Source: Pseudomonas sp.
GTDB taxonomy: Bacteria; Pseudomonadota; Gammaproteobacteria; Pseudomonadales; Pseudomonadaceae
Assembly: GCF_030698175.1 (NCBI RefSeq)
Contig: NZ_JAUYNT010000023.1
Coordinates: 1-48,495, forward strand
Reading direction: 5' to 3'
DNA length: 48,495 nt
Shown: positions 27,505 to 36,199 of the stretch, in pieces
Numbering within the stretch: the first letter of the stretch is position 1
Layout: every line of letters begins with the position of its first letter
Notes under the pieces: model-generated
What the model was told of the DNA's origin: nothing
What the model saw: only the letters and a program-made list of their open reading frames with translations
Databases searched by the model: none
Made by a program: the position numbers and the translations under genes

Positions 27505-28803
27505 ATGCATGAACTAAGAACAGCAATGCGCGTCGTGGCCGCCATCGAACATATCGGGGCGGGACTACTGATTTTGGACAGCCAGTTGAACATCAGTTAC
27601 TGCAACCAGTTCATTCTCAATCGCCTCCCGGTCAAACACCCGAAACTGTTAGGTCGGCCACTCGCGCAAGTATTCCCCGAGATCGACAATCCTAACTGGC
27701 GCTCCATGCTTAAGCACGTCAGAGAAACCGGCGAGCCGATCCAGACAGTGGGGGGCGACACCCCCTATCTGATTCATCTCAACAGCGCAACCCATGTCAA
27801 CGACGGCGAACTGTCGCCGCCAATGCAGCAGGCCACCATTCTCTACAGTTTCATGGATGAACTGGAAACGCCGCTGCTGGGCTTAGCCGTATTTGATAAC
27901 AGCACTGCCGTCTTGGCCCACGACATGCTGCTCGAAGCACTAAAGAGCTTGAAACAAAAGCATGACATTGCCGATACCCTGCATCAGCAACTAAAGCAGG
28001 CCAATAACCAGCTGCTGCAATCGGAAAAAATGGCCGCCATTGGTCAACTTGCCGCCGGAGTTGCCCATGAAATCAACAACCCCATCGGCTTTGTGGCATC
28101 TAATCTGAAGACCCTCGCCGATTATGTTCGCCAGCTCCTCAGCCTGGTCGATGACATGAGCGAATGGGGTGGTCTGGAACTGGAAGAGCTGAAGAAAAAA
28201 TATGATTACGCCTTCATTCGCGACGACATCAGCGGCCTGCTGCATGACTCCAACGACGGCGTGGAGCGGGTCAAAAAAATCATCAGTTCGCTACGCAACT
28301 TCTCCCATGTCGGCGACGAAGCCTTTGCCGAAACCAACCTGCTCGACGGCATTGAAAGCACCCTGAACATGGTCAACAACGAGATCAAGTACAAAGCCGA
28401 AATCATCAAAGAGTTCACCGCCATCCCCCCCCTCGAATGCATCGCCCCGCAGATCAACCAGGTGATTATGAATTTGCTGGTCAACGCGGCGCAGTCCATT
28501 GAGGGCTTTGGCAGCATCACCCTGCGTACCCACAGCAGCGCGGATGAAGTCTGTGTTGAAATCGAAGACACCGGCAGCGGCATGACAGCCGAGGTCAGTA
28601 AACGTATTTTCGACCCATTCTTCACCACCAAAGCCGTTGGCAAGGGCACCGGTTTAGGCCTGTCGTTATCGTTCAATATCATCGAAAAACATCACGGCCG
28701 CATTACGGTCAGCAGCACGCCGGGCATCGGCTCCTGCTTCAAAATCCACCTGCCGATCAAACAACCCTTGGCACCCGCAATAGCCACTGAGGGCCAGGTA
28801 TGA
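27505..28803 (+). CDS. PAS-type sensor histidine kinase (first of a paralogous pair)
   Basis: The 432-residue soluble kinase has an N-terminal PAS-like domain (about 10-130), a coiled coil, and the phosphorylation box GVAHEINNP with His188. A long helical dimerisation segment follows. The catalytic ATPase domain has NQVIMNLLVNAAQS (N box), EDTGSGM (G1) and GKGTGLGLSL (G2). It has no membrane segments, so it senses a cytoplasmic signal or takes input from a partner. It is the first gene of a five-gene cassette; its stop overlaps the next start as ATGA, implying translational coupling. The kinase core is very similar to that of the second kinase (30720-31955), while the PAS domains differ. Confidence 0.93.
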   Translation: MHELRTAMRVVAAIEHIGAGLLILDSQLNISYCNQFILNRLPVKHPKLLGRPLAQVFPEIDNPNWRSMLKHVRETGEPIQTVGGDTPYLIHLNSATHVNDGELSPPMQQATILYSFMDELETPLLGLAVFDNSTAVLAHDMLLEALKSLKQKHDIADTLHQQLKQANNQLLQSEKMAAIGQLAAGVAHEINNPIGFVASNLKTLADYVRQLLSLVDDMSEWGGLELEELKKKYDYAFIRDDISGLLHDSNDGVERVKKIISSLRNFSHVGDEAFAETNLLDGIESTLNMVNNEIKYKAEIIKEFTAIPPLECIAPQINQVIMNLLVNAAQSIEGFGSITLRTHSSADEVCVEIEDTGSGMTAEVSKRIFDPFFTTKAVGKGTGLGLSLSFNIIEKHHGRITVSSTPGIGSCFKIHLPIKQPLAPAIATEGQV

Positions 28804-30140
28804 GCGAAGCCACTATTGCAGCCAAACCGCAACAGAAAATCCTGCTAGTGGATGACGAAGAGGCCATTCTCAATAGTTTGCGCCGGGTGCTGCGCAACCA
28901 ACCCTACGAGCTGTTTTTTGCCCACGGCGGGGAAGACGCATTAGTACTGCTCGAACAACACGCCATCGATGTGGTGGTCTCCGATGCGCGCATGCCAGGG
29001 ATGGACGGCGCGACCCTGCTCAGTGAAGTCAACAAGCGCAAACCCGACTGCATGACCATTCTGCTGACCGGTTACGCCGAAATTAACACCATCGTCAAAG
29101 CCATTAACGAAGGGCAAATTTACCGCTACATCAGCAAGCCCTGGAATGACGAAGAGCTGCTCATGACCCTGCGTCAAGCGCTCGCCATGCAGCACGCCGA
29201 GCGTGAACGGCGGCGCCTGGTGGTACTCACCCGCCGACAGAACGAAGCACTGCGCGAGCTCAATGAAAACCTGGAGATGCGCGTCAAAGACCGCACTGCC
29301 GAACTGCAACAAACGGCCGACATGCTCGACCTGGCCTACGACGAACTCCAGCGCAGCTATGTCGTCAGTACCGAAGTATTTTCCATGCTGATCAACCAGC
29401 GCCTGCCGCGCGACAAGCAAACCAATCAGCAGGTGATCTTGCTGGTACGCGCCTTTTGCGCCAACCAGCATATTGATGACCACAGCAGCCGCGACATCGC
29501 CATGGCTGCGGCGCTGTACAACATAGGCAAACTCAGCTGGAGCGACGAGTTAATCAGCTCCCCCTCAGACTTGCTGTACCGCAACGAGCGCGACACCTAC
29601 CGCAAATACCCGACTCAGAGCGAGTCTCTGCTCATGGCTCTAGAGCCGTTACGGGATGCCGCCACCTTAATACGTCATCACCAAGAACACTGGGACGGCG
29701 GCGGTTTTCCAGACCATATCAAAGAGCAACAAATCCCTTTTGGCTCACGCCTACTAAAACTCGCCATCGACTTTATCGAACTGCAGTGCGGCTTGATCTT
29801 GGAACGCAAGATGAACCGCGATGAGGCGCTGCTGTTTATTCGCAAATACTCCGGCCGCCTCTACGACCCCGAGATGGTCGAGCTGTTTATTCAGGTTTGC
29901 GCCCACCTGCTAGCCGACATTCGCATCGCCGACCCGGCGGTTAAAGCCCTTGATACACGGCATCTTGAGCCGGGGATGATCTTGGCGCGCAACCTCCAAG
30001 CGGACAACGGCATGCTGTTACTCAATGAAGGTAAAGAACTCAACCGTCAATTGATCGACAAACTCATTGCCTTTGAGTCAATCGAAGCCGTGCGCTACAC
30101 CGTCTTCGTTGTACTTCCCGAGCCTCAGCCTCAGCCTTAG
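28800..30140 (+). CDS. Response regulator, REC plus HD-GYP-like domain with altered HD
   Basis: The 446-residue product has a receiver domain (about 12-130, phospho-acceptor Asp62 in VSDARMPGMDG, Lys in SKPWND). A coiled coil (about 145-185) and an HD-GYP-like domain follow. The defining HD pair is replaced by Tyr240-Asn241 (ALYNIGKL), while the later IRHHQEHWDGGGFP (His293, His294) is kept. GYP-type residues before it are only partly preserved. In catalytic HD-GYP proteins the HD pair binds metal, so this protein may bind or sense c-di-GMP without hydrolysing it, or act as an output scaffold. It overlaps the upstream kinase gene by 4 bases and is presumably its partner. REC-HD-GYP pairing as in RpfG is the nearest known design. 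Confidence 0.88.
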   Translation: MSEATIAAKPQQKILLVDDEEAILNSLRRVLRNQPYELFFAHGGEDALVLLEQHAIDVVVSDARMPGMDGATLLSEVNKRKPDCMTILLTGYAEINTIVKAINEGQIYRYISKPWNDEELLMTLRQALAMQHAERERRRLVVLTRRQNEALRELNENLEMRVKDRTAELQQTADMLDLAYDELQRSYVVSTEVFSMLINQRLPRDKQTNQQVILLVRAFCANQHIDDHSSRDIAMAAALYNIGKLSWSDELISSPSDLLYRNERDTYRKYPTQSESLLMALEPLRDAATLIRHHQEHWDGGGFPDHIKEQQIPFGSRLLKLAIDFIELQCGLILERKMNRDEALLFIRKYSGRLYDPEMVELFIQVCAHLLADIRIADPAVKALDTRHLEPGMILARNLQADNGMLLLNEGKELNRQLIDKLIAFESIEAVRYTVFVVLPEPQPQP

Positions 30141-30156
30141 CCCTCCGAGGAATCCC

Positions 30157-30684
30157 ATGATCAATATTCAATTAGTTGACGATGAACCTGCCATTCTTTC
30201 TGCGCTCAAACGCGTCGTCCACGACGAAGGCTGGGCAGTCGATACCTACACCGACCCACAGGAAGCATTGGGCGCACTGTCGATAAATTCATATGCGCTT
30301 ATCGTTTCTGACTTACATATGCCGCAACTGGACGGCATTACTTACTTGCAGTTTTCCAAACAGTTGCAACCGCATGCCATTCGCCTGCTGCTCAGCGGTC
30401 ATGGCGACCGCGACAGCCTGACCAAGGCCATCAATCACGCGGGCATCTATCGCTTTGTCAGCAAGCCCTGGGACAGCTACGAGCTACTTGCAGCTCTACG
30501 TTCCGCCGTTGAGCTTTATCAACTGCAAAGCGAACGCCGCCAGTTGCTCGACGAACTACAACAACAAAAAAATATAATTGCCCACCACCAAAATGAATGG
30601 CAACAACTACACAAAAAACACCCAGCCCTTCTTGAAGTTCTCCGCGACGAAGACGGCAATATTTTACTTGGGGAAGACAAATAA
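30157..30684 (+). CDS. Response regulator with REC domain and C-terminal coiled coil
   Basis: The 175-residue product is a receiver domain (about 2-120) with acceptor Asp52 in VSDLHMPQLDG and the conserved Lys in VSKPWDS. A Gln-rich coiled-coil tail (ELQQQKNIIAHHQ) follows, with no output domain. Such stand-alone receivers can relay phosphate, compete for a kinase, or act through protein contacts. I chose ATG 30157, 16 bases after the previous gene with a GAGGA site upstream. The frame is open earlier only because it overlaps the end of that gene. It lies between two paralogous kinases and could be shared by both. Confidence 0.88.
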   Translation: MINIQLVDDEPAILSALKRVVHDEGWAVDTYTDPQEALGALSINSYALIVSDLHMPQLDGITYLQFSKQLQPHAIRLLLSGHGDRDSLTKAINHAGIYRFVSKPWDSYELLAALRSAVELYQLQSERRQLLDELQQQKNIIAHHQNEWQQLHKKHPALLEVLRDEDGNILLGEDK

Positions 30685-30719
30685 CCCCTCCCCGCAGACC
30701 ACCGCCCAAGGTTAATACC

Positions 30720-31955
30720 ATGAACAACAGTAGCGAAAACAATGCAGCGGCTACGTCTGAAGCTCAGCAGGGCTGGGGACTTTTATTACTTGATCCACAG
30801 TTAAACATTCGCTACATAAATTCAGCCGCGGCTGAAATTCTGCTCAGCAGCACGGAACAGGCAACCAATAAAAATATCGGCGAGCTAATTCCAGCACTTG
30901 ATCTAGTCTTGGCTAACGCGAGCATTTTCAGCGAGCCAAACCACTACAGCCAGTCAATCGTGCCAAGCAACTCAGCAAACAACATTTCTTATCAGCTGGA
31001 GCTGCATAGCATTCCAACCGACGACAAGCAAAATATCATTGCTGCCTATATTTACAAAAAACCCACCAGCAGTGCAATAGATACACCTCCCGCACCAGCA
31101 AGCCTTGCGAACAAAGCACTGGCGCTGTCACTGAGCCAGATGCTAAATATCAATCAGCAATTAAACATGCGTTTACTGCACTCTAATCGGCAGGTTTTAC
31201 AATCCGAAAAAATGGCCGGTATTGGCCAACTGGCTGCCGGCGTCGCCCACGAAATAAATAACCCACTGGGCTTTGTTTTCTCCAACATAAAAACCTTGAG
31301 CAACTATATCGCCTCGCTATTTAAAATCATCGACATAGCGGCCGGCGATTGCAAAAGCCAAAATTTACAAAACACCATGAACGAGCTTGAGTATGACTAT
31401 ATCAAAACCGACCTCGCCGAACTGCTTGAAGAGTCTGAGGAGGGCTTGCAGCGGGTGAAGAAAATTATCGTCTCGCTAAAAGACTTTTCCCACATCGATG
31501 AAGAAGCCTTCGCTCCAGCAGACCTGCACAAATGCATAGAAACCACACTGAGCGTCGCCCAAAACGAAATAAAATATAAGGCCGAGATAATTCGAGAGTT
31601 TGGCGAACTACCACTAGTCGACTGTATCGCCTCACAAATAAACCAAGTCATCATGAACATAACCGTCAACGCTGCGCACGCCATCGAAGAGTTCGGTACA
31701 ATTTATATTAGAACCGGCACCCAAGACCAAAAAGCCTGGATTGAGATAGAGGACAATGGCGAAGGAATACCCGAGCACATTATAAGCCGAATTTTTGAGC
31801 CATTTTACACCACCAAGCCCATCGGCAAGGGTACGGGCCTGGGCTTATCCTTATCCCAGACCATTATCGAAAAACATAATGGTCTCCTTGAAGTAGAAAG
31901 CACGCCCAGCAGCGGAACAAAATTCAAAATCTGGCTACCCATAAAGCAAGTATAA
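30720..31955 (+). CDS. PAS-type sensor histidine kinase (second of the pair)
   Basis: The 411-residue soluble kinase parallels the one at 27505. It has an N-terminal PAS-like domain (GLLLLDPQLNIRYINSAA), a coiled coil, the box GVAHEINNP with His177, and a catalytic domain with NQVIMNITVNAAHA, EDNGEGIP and GKGTGLGLSL. From the phosphorylation box on, it can be aligned with the first kinase almost throughout; the sensor halves are clearly different. It therefore arose by duplication, with new input. Base composition is visibly AT-richer than in the first kinase. It starts 35 bases after the REC-only regulator and ends 32 bases before the LOV protein gene, so it probably feeds that protein's C-terminal receiver. 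Confidence 0.92.
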   Translation: MNNSSENNAAATSEAQQGWGLLLLDPQLNIRYINSAAAEILLSSTEQATNKNIGELIPALDLVLANASIFSEPNHYSQSIVPSNSANNISYQLELHSIPTDDKQNIIAAYIYKKPTSSAIDTPPAPASLANKALALSLSQMLNINQQLNMRLLHSNRQVLQSEKMAGIGQLAAGVAHEINNPLGFVFSNIKTLSNYIASLFKIIDIAAGDCKSQNLQNTMNELEYDYIKTDLAELLEESEEGLQRVKKIIVSLKDFSHIDEEAFAPADLHKCIETTLSVAQNEIKYKAEIIREFGELPLVDCIASQINQVIMNITVNAAHAIEEFGTIYIRTGTQDQKAWIEIEDNGEGIPEHIISRIFEPFYTTKPIGKGTGLGLSLSQTIIEKHNGLLEVESTPSSGTKFKIWLPIKQV

Positions 31956-31987
31956 AACCCGCCAGTCGAAAAACTGCAGGCAGCCAA

Positions 31988-34900
31988 ATGAAACACTTAG
32001 CGTACTCAAACTTAAAATACCCGCAAGTGCTACTCAGAAGCACCGCGATTGCCTGCTTCAGTATTTTTGCAATATCATTGCTTGATTACGCCATTGCGTT
32101 TGGCAACCAACCACACCCCCCAACCATATCTTTACAAGTCGGCTTCGGTGCCGCCTTGCTTGCCGCCGCATGCCTACGCATGCAACAGCGCCTAATCATG
32201 TTGCCCATTGCATTGCTGCTGTTAATCATTACGCACGCGATTAACCAGCAAGATTTCGGCTTTCTCGACATAGCCGTGACCGCCTTACTCGCCCTGAGCT
32301 TTAATTTCGGCTTACGCCAATCGAGCACGATAGAAAAAATCAAAACACTTGCATCTGCTGCCTTAATCGCCACCGGCGGCTACTTCCTTGCCACCCAACT
32401 AATTGACAGTAATATATTGTCGAGCGAGCTTTTAAAAACCAGCCCAGGCAAACCTCGCTTTGCCGGTCTGTTTATTTTTGCCGGCATCATCACCATGCTG
32501 CAAATAATCAACAGCAAGCTAACGCACATAGAGTTAAAACCAAGCATAATTGACACCTTAAGCCTGATCGGCCCTGTCTTCATCTACAGCTTACTCGCCA
32601 TCAGCAGCAATGACGCGCGCCATCATGCGAAAACCTTGGTCAACGCCACTCGGCAAGAAATACAAACGCTCATCCAAACAAGAAAAATACAGATCCTGGG
32701 GATATCTACTTTATGGTCTGAAAAAAATATGCGCAGCGCGGATAACCAAAACAAACACTTCAATAGTTTTTTCGCCATCATCCCCGAACTCAAATCAATT
32801 TACATACTCGACCAACAAGGCAACAAAATCAGCAGCTTCCATGCAAACAATAACGACCAGCCACAGATCACCGCGGCCGTCGCCGCCGCATTTAATGCAA
32901 CGAAAAAGCAAAGCTCTCCAGCAACAAACCACTCTGTCAAATACATCATCAGCGAATCAACCAGTAGCCGCCGCACAACCGCGACAATTCTTTATCTTGG
33001 TGAACTCAAACAGCATATAGTCGCCATCTACCAACTTAACCCATGGAACAGCACTCTAAAAAACACCAACACCACTGAAATTCAAATAAGCGTAACGTCC
33101 AGCCAAGAGCCGCACACACAAGACCCGTATAAATTATCACTGGCCACCGAGGCGATTGCACTGGACGACGGCTCAACATTAATTATCAGCGCCAGCGCCA
33201 AAGGCCCGGGCAAAATACCCGCAATATCTATACTGCTGTTAATCAGCAGCATCATCATGGCCGCCATTGCCCGGCTCGGCGCCGCACTGTACCAGCAAGA
33301 AAAAAACCATGCCCAGCAGCTACAAGCAAAACAACAAGAGCTACTGAGCAGCCTCGCCGAAGGCGAACAACTTAGATCCAGCGCCGCCACCAACGAACAA
33401 CTATATAAATCATTATTCAATGAAAGCCCCGATATTATTCTGCTCAGCGACAATAGCGGAAAAATAATTGACGCCAATACCTCAGCCGTCAACTTATTTA
33501 AATACCCTCGCGCGCGCCTGACCGGCTTCACTGTTGGTAGCTTATTGCTAGCACCAGCCAACAACAACAATTCAAGCCGCCTGCCAAATGTCAAAATAAA
33601 TAATTTTGAAATCCCTTGCTTTGACAGCAACAAAGAAAAATTAAACCTAAATATTTGCCACTTCCCCATTGAAATTAATGGTGAGCAGTTTGGTTCTTTT
33701 ACCGTAGCCCGGGATTTCTCTAAGTTCCGCGAAGCGCAACACGACTCACTGCTTAGATTGCGGGCACTCGATGCGTGCTCCAACGGCATAGTTATCTCTG
33801 ACGCCAGGCAGTCACATCAGCCGATTGTTTATGTCAATTCCGCCTTTGAGCGCATCACCGGCTACGGTGCACACGAAGTTCTTGGCAGAAACTGCCGTTT
33901 TCTCAGCCGCGGCATTGCGGAAACCAAGGAAAGAGAAATATTGCGCAACGCCATCCTTCGCGGCGAGAGCGCCAAGGTAGTCATCCAGAATGCGCGTAAA
34001 GACGGCAGCCTATTTTGGAATGATTTAAAAATTGAACCGGTTTACGACGAAGACCATGCACTTAGTCATTACGTCGGCGTACAAACCGATGTAACTGAAC
34101 AGCGTCAATACATTACCGATCTTTCTTTTTACGCCACCCATGATCGGCTTACCGCGCTGCCTAATCGGGCATTGCTGGAAGATCGACTTGAGCACAGTTA
34201 CGTCACGGCCAAACGTTACAACCAACTGATGGCGGTGGTCTTTATTGACCTCGACGACTTTAAGCCAATCAATGATACCTTTGGCCATGCGATTGGCGAT
34301 GAAGTATTAAAAGAAGTCTCCGAGCGCCTGCGCTGCCAGTCGCGCAACTCTGACACGCTGGCGCGTTTGGGCGGCGATGAATATATATTGCTACTTTCCG
34401 AGATCCACAGCGAACTGCAGGTAGTTACTATCGTCGAGCGAATTATCGACTGCATCGACAAAGCCTTCCACATTAACGATCTGGAGCTGCATATAACCTG
34501 CAGCGTCGGCATTAGCCTTTACACGCCGGACATCGACAGTTCGCAAATTTTGTTACAGCAAGCCGACATGGCCATGTATCGCGCCAAACAAAATGGTCGC
34601 AATACTTACAGCATTTACACCTCAGACCTTGATGTTGCGGCAACTGACAATATGCGCTTGCGCAACGATTTAAGAACCGCCATACAGCACGAACAATTAA
34701 TCATTCACTACCAACCACAAATTGACGGCCGTACCGGCCGAGTGTCCGGGATTGAAGCATTACTGCGCTGGAATCACCCCGTACGCGGGATGATCTCGCC
34801 GGTCGAATTTATTCCATTGGCCGAAGCCAATGGGCAAATTGTGCCTATTGGTCAATGGGTGCTTGAGCATGCGTGTGCATTTGCCCGCGAACTTATCGAT

Positions 34901-35860
34901 GCCAAACTATGCGACTGCCCTATGTCAATAAACGTCTCACCGATCCAAATGCAACGCCAACCTTTTGATCAAGTTGTCATTGCCACCTTAGAAAAATTCA
35001 AACTGCCGGCAAAATACCTTGAACTGGAAATCACCGAAAGCATTCTGCTGCAAGACATGGACAGAGTTCTAAAAATGCTCAAAGACCTGCATAGTTACGG
35101 CGTGCGCATGGCCATTGATGATTTTGGCACAGGGTTCTCCAGCCTCAACTATTTAAAACTCTTACCACTCAACAAAGTTAAAATAGATAAATCCTTTATC
35201 AACGAAGTCATCCGTAACCCGCACGATGCAGCCCTGACCAAGTCGATTATCTCGATGGCGCACCACTTATCCATGAGCGTTATTGCCGAGGGGGTGGAAA
35301 ACCTTGCTCAATACACCTTTCTTTTGAATAACAAATGCGAATATTTTCAAGGCTATTTTTTCTCTAAACCCTTGAGCAGTACCGACTTAATCGCATTTTT
35401 ACGCACCAATCGCGCCGGCGTTAAACTGCCCGAAAGCTCAAACGAAGCGGCACGCACACTCTTACTGGTTGATGATGAAGAAAACATCTTGCGCGCGTTA
35501 CGCCGCACCCTGCGCAAAGACAACTACAACATTTTAACCTGCACCAGTGCCCAAGAAGCTTTTGAGTTACTCGCACTCAACAATGTACACGTCATTATTT
35601 CTGATCAGCGCATGCCGGGCATGACCGGCACCGAGTTCTTGAAGAAAGTAAAAGACATTTACCCCAATACCATTCGCATGGTTTTATCTGGTTTTACCGA
35701 TCTCAAAAGTGTTACTGAGGCTATCAACCAAGGGGCGATTTATAAGTACCTGACCAAGCCCTGGGATGACAACATTCTCTCCGAGTCGATCCAGCAAGCA
35801 TTCAAACAATATGACTTACAACTCAACACCATCATCCGACTCGACACGGATCGGCAGTAA
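31988..35860 (+). CDS. Membrane PAS-LOV-GGDEF-EAL-REC hybrid protein
   Basis: The 1290-residue product begins with about seven membrane helices (15-215). A probable periplasmic sensor domain (about 220-400) and a further helix (about 410-437) follow. Cytoplasmic domains are PAS (about 470-590), LOV (about 595-720), GGDEF, EAL and a C-terminal receiver. The LOV signature GRNCRFLS has the adduct-forming Cys636; NARKDGSLFWN and YVGVQTDVTE also match, although Ser replaces the usual Gln of RFLQ. The GGDEF domain reads GGDEY (795-799) with an inhibitory RxxD site (786-789). The EAL domain is complete (Glu923, LEITES, DDFGTGFSS from 1044). The receiver acceptor is Asp1206. It could both make and degrade c-di-GMP, switched by light or redox and by phosphorylation. 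ATG 31988 closes the five-gene cassette. Confidence 0.9.
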   Translation: MKHLAYSNLKYPQVLLRSTAIACFSIFAISLLDYAIAFGNQPHPPTISLQVGFGAALLAAACLRMQQRLIMLPIALLLLIITHAINQQDFGFLDIAVTALLALSFNFGLRQSSTIEKIKTLASAALIATGGYFLATQLIDSNILSSELLKTSPGKPRFAGLFIFAGIITMLQIINSKLTHIELKPSIIDTLSLIGPVFIYSLLAISSNDARHHAKTLVNATRQEIQTLIQTRKIQILGISTLWSEKNMRSADNQNKHFNSFFAIIPELKSIYILDQQGNKISSFHANNNDQPQITAAVAAAFNATKKQSSPATNHSVKYIISESTSSRRTTATILYLGELKQHIVAIYQLNPWNSTLKNTNTTEIQISVTSSQEPHTQDPYKLSLATEAIALDDGSTLIISASAKGPGKIPAISILLLISSIIMAAIARLGAALYQQEKNHAQQLQAKQQELLSSLAEGEQLRSSAATNEQLYKSLFNESPDIILLSDNSGKIIDANTSAVNLFKYPRARLTGFTVGSLLLAPANNNNSSRLPNVKINNFEIPCFDSNKEKLNLNICHFPIEINGEQFGSFTVARDFSKFREAQHDSLLRLRALDACSNGIVISDARQSHQPIVYVNSAFERITGYGAHEVLGRNCRFLSRGIAETKEREILRNAILRGESAKVVIQNARKDGSLFWNDLKIEPVYDEDHALSHYVGVQTDVTEQRQYITDLSFYATHDRLTALPNRALLEDRLEHSYVTAKRYNQLMAVVFIDLDDFKPINDTFGHAIGDEVLKEVSERLRCQSRNSDTLARLGGDEYILLLSEIHSELQVVTIVERIIDCIDKAFHINDLELHITCSVGISLYTPDIDSSQILLQQADMAMYRAKQNGRNTYSIYTSDLDVAATDNMRLRNDLRTAIQHEQLIIHYQPQIDGRTGRVSGIEALLRWNHPVRGMISPVEFIPLAEANGQIVPIGQWVLEHACAFARELIDAKLCDCPMSINVSPIQMQRQPFDQVVIATLEKFKLPAKYLELEITESILLQDMDRVLKMLKDLHSYGVRMAIDDFGTGFSSLNYLKLLPLNKVKIDKSFINEVIRNPHDAALTKSIISMAHHLSMSVIAEGVENLAQYTFLLNNKCEYFQGYFFSKPLSSTDLIAFLRTNRAGVKLPESSNEAARTLLLVDDEENILRALRRTLRKDNYNILTCTSAQEAFELLALNNVHVIISDQRMPGMTGTEFLKKVKDIYPNTIRMVLSGFTDLKSVTEAINQGAIYKYLTKPWDDNILSESIQQAFKQYDLQLNTIIRLDTDRQ

Positions 35861-35870
35861 GCCTAATAGC

Positions 35871-36129
35871 TATGTACCAGTTATGTGTTGAGGTATGTGG
35901 GTCGTTTAGGCGATGCCTGGGGCACCGCAATTCGTAGGGTGGGTTAGGCGCATGACCACAGGCTATTGGCTGATGCTTAGTCAGTTGCGCCGTAACCCAC
36001 CAGAGGGGACCGGCCGATCACCGCTTGGTGGGTTACGTGGCGCACATATTGCTCGGTGGATGCCCTGACCCTGCTCTGCGCCACTAACCCACCCTACAAA
36101 AGCTGCGTGCAACACGTAACTGGGACATA
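35871..36129. repeat. MITE-like element with nested inverted repeats
   Basis: The outer arms 35871-35890 and 36110-36129 match at 18 of 20 positions. The inner arms at 35934-35951 (GTAGGGTGGGTTAGGCGC) and 36078-36097 match apart from two inserted bases. Further GGTGGGTTACG-type copies lie in between (around 35990 and 36026). The 8-base string CTAATAGC flanks the whole at 35863-35870 and 36136-36143, which could be a target-site duplication. It contains no reading frame of note and lies downstream of the LOV gene. Confidence 0.65.
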
Positions 36130-36149
36130 ACCATTCTAATAGCCGCCAG

Positions 36150-36187
36150 AAACAATCAAGCCGCCCTATTGGGCGGCTTGATTGTTT
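36150..36187. terminator. Bidirectional terminator at the parC end
   Basis: Perfect 17-base arms (36150-36166 and 36171-36187) surround a TATT loop, with a GCCGCCC core and a TTTGTT-type tail on both strands. It lies 12 bases beyond the parC stop and also follows the plus-strand kinase cassette. Confidence 0.88.
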
Positions 36188-36199
36188 AGCGCAGGCAAA

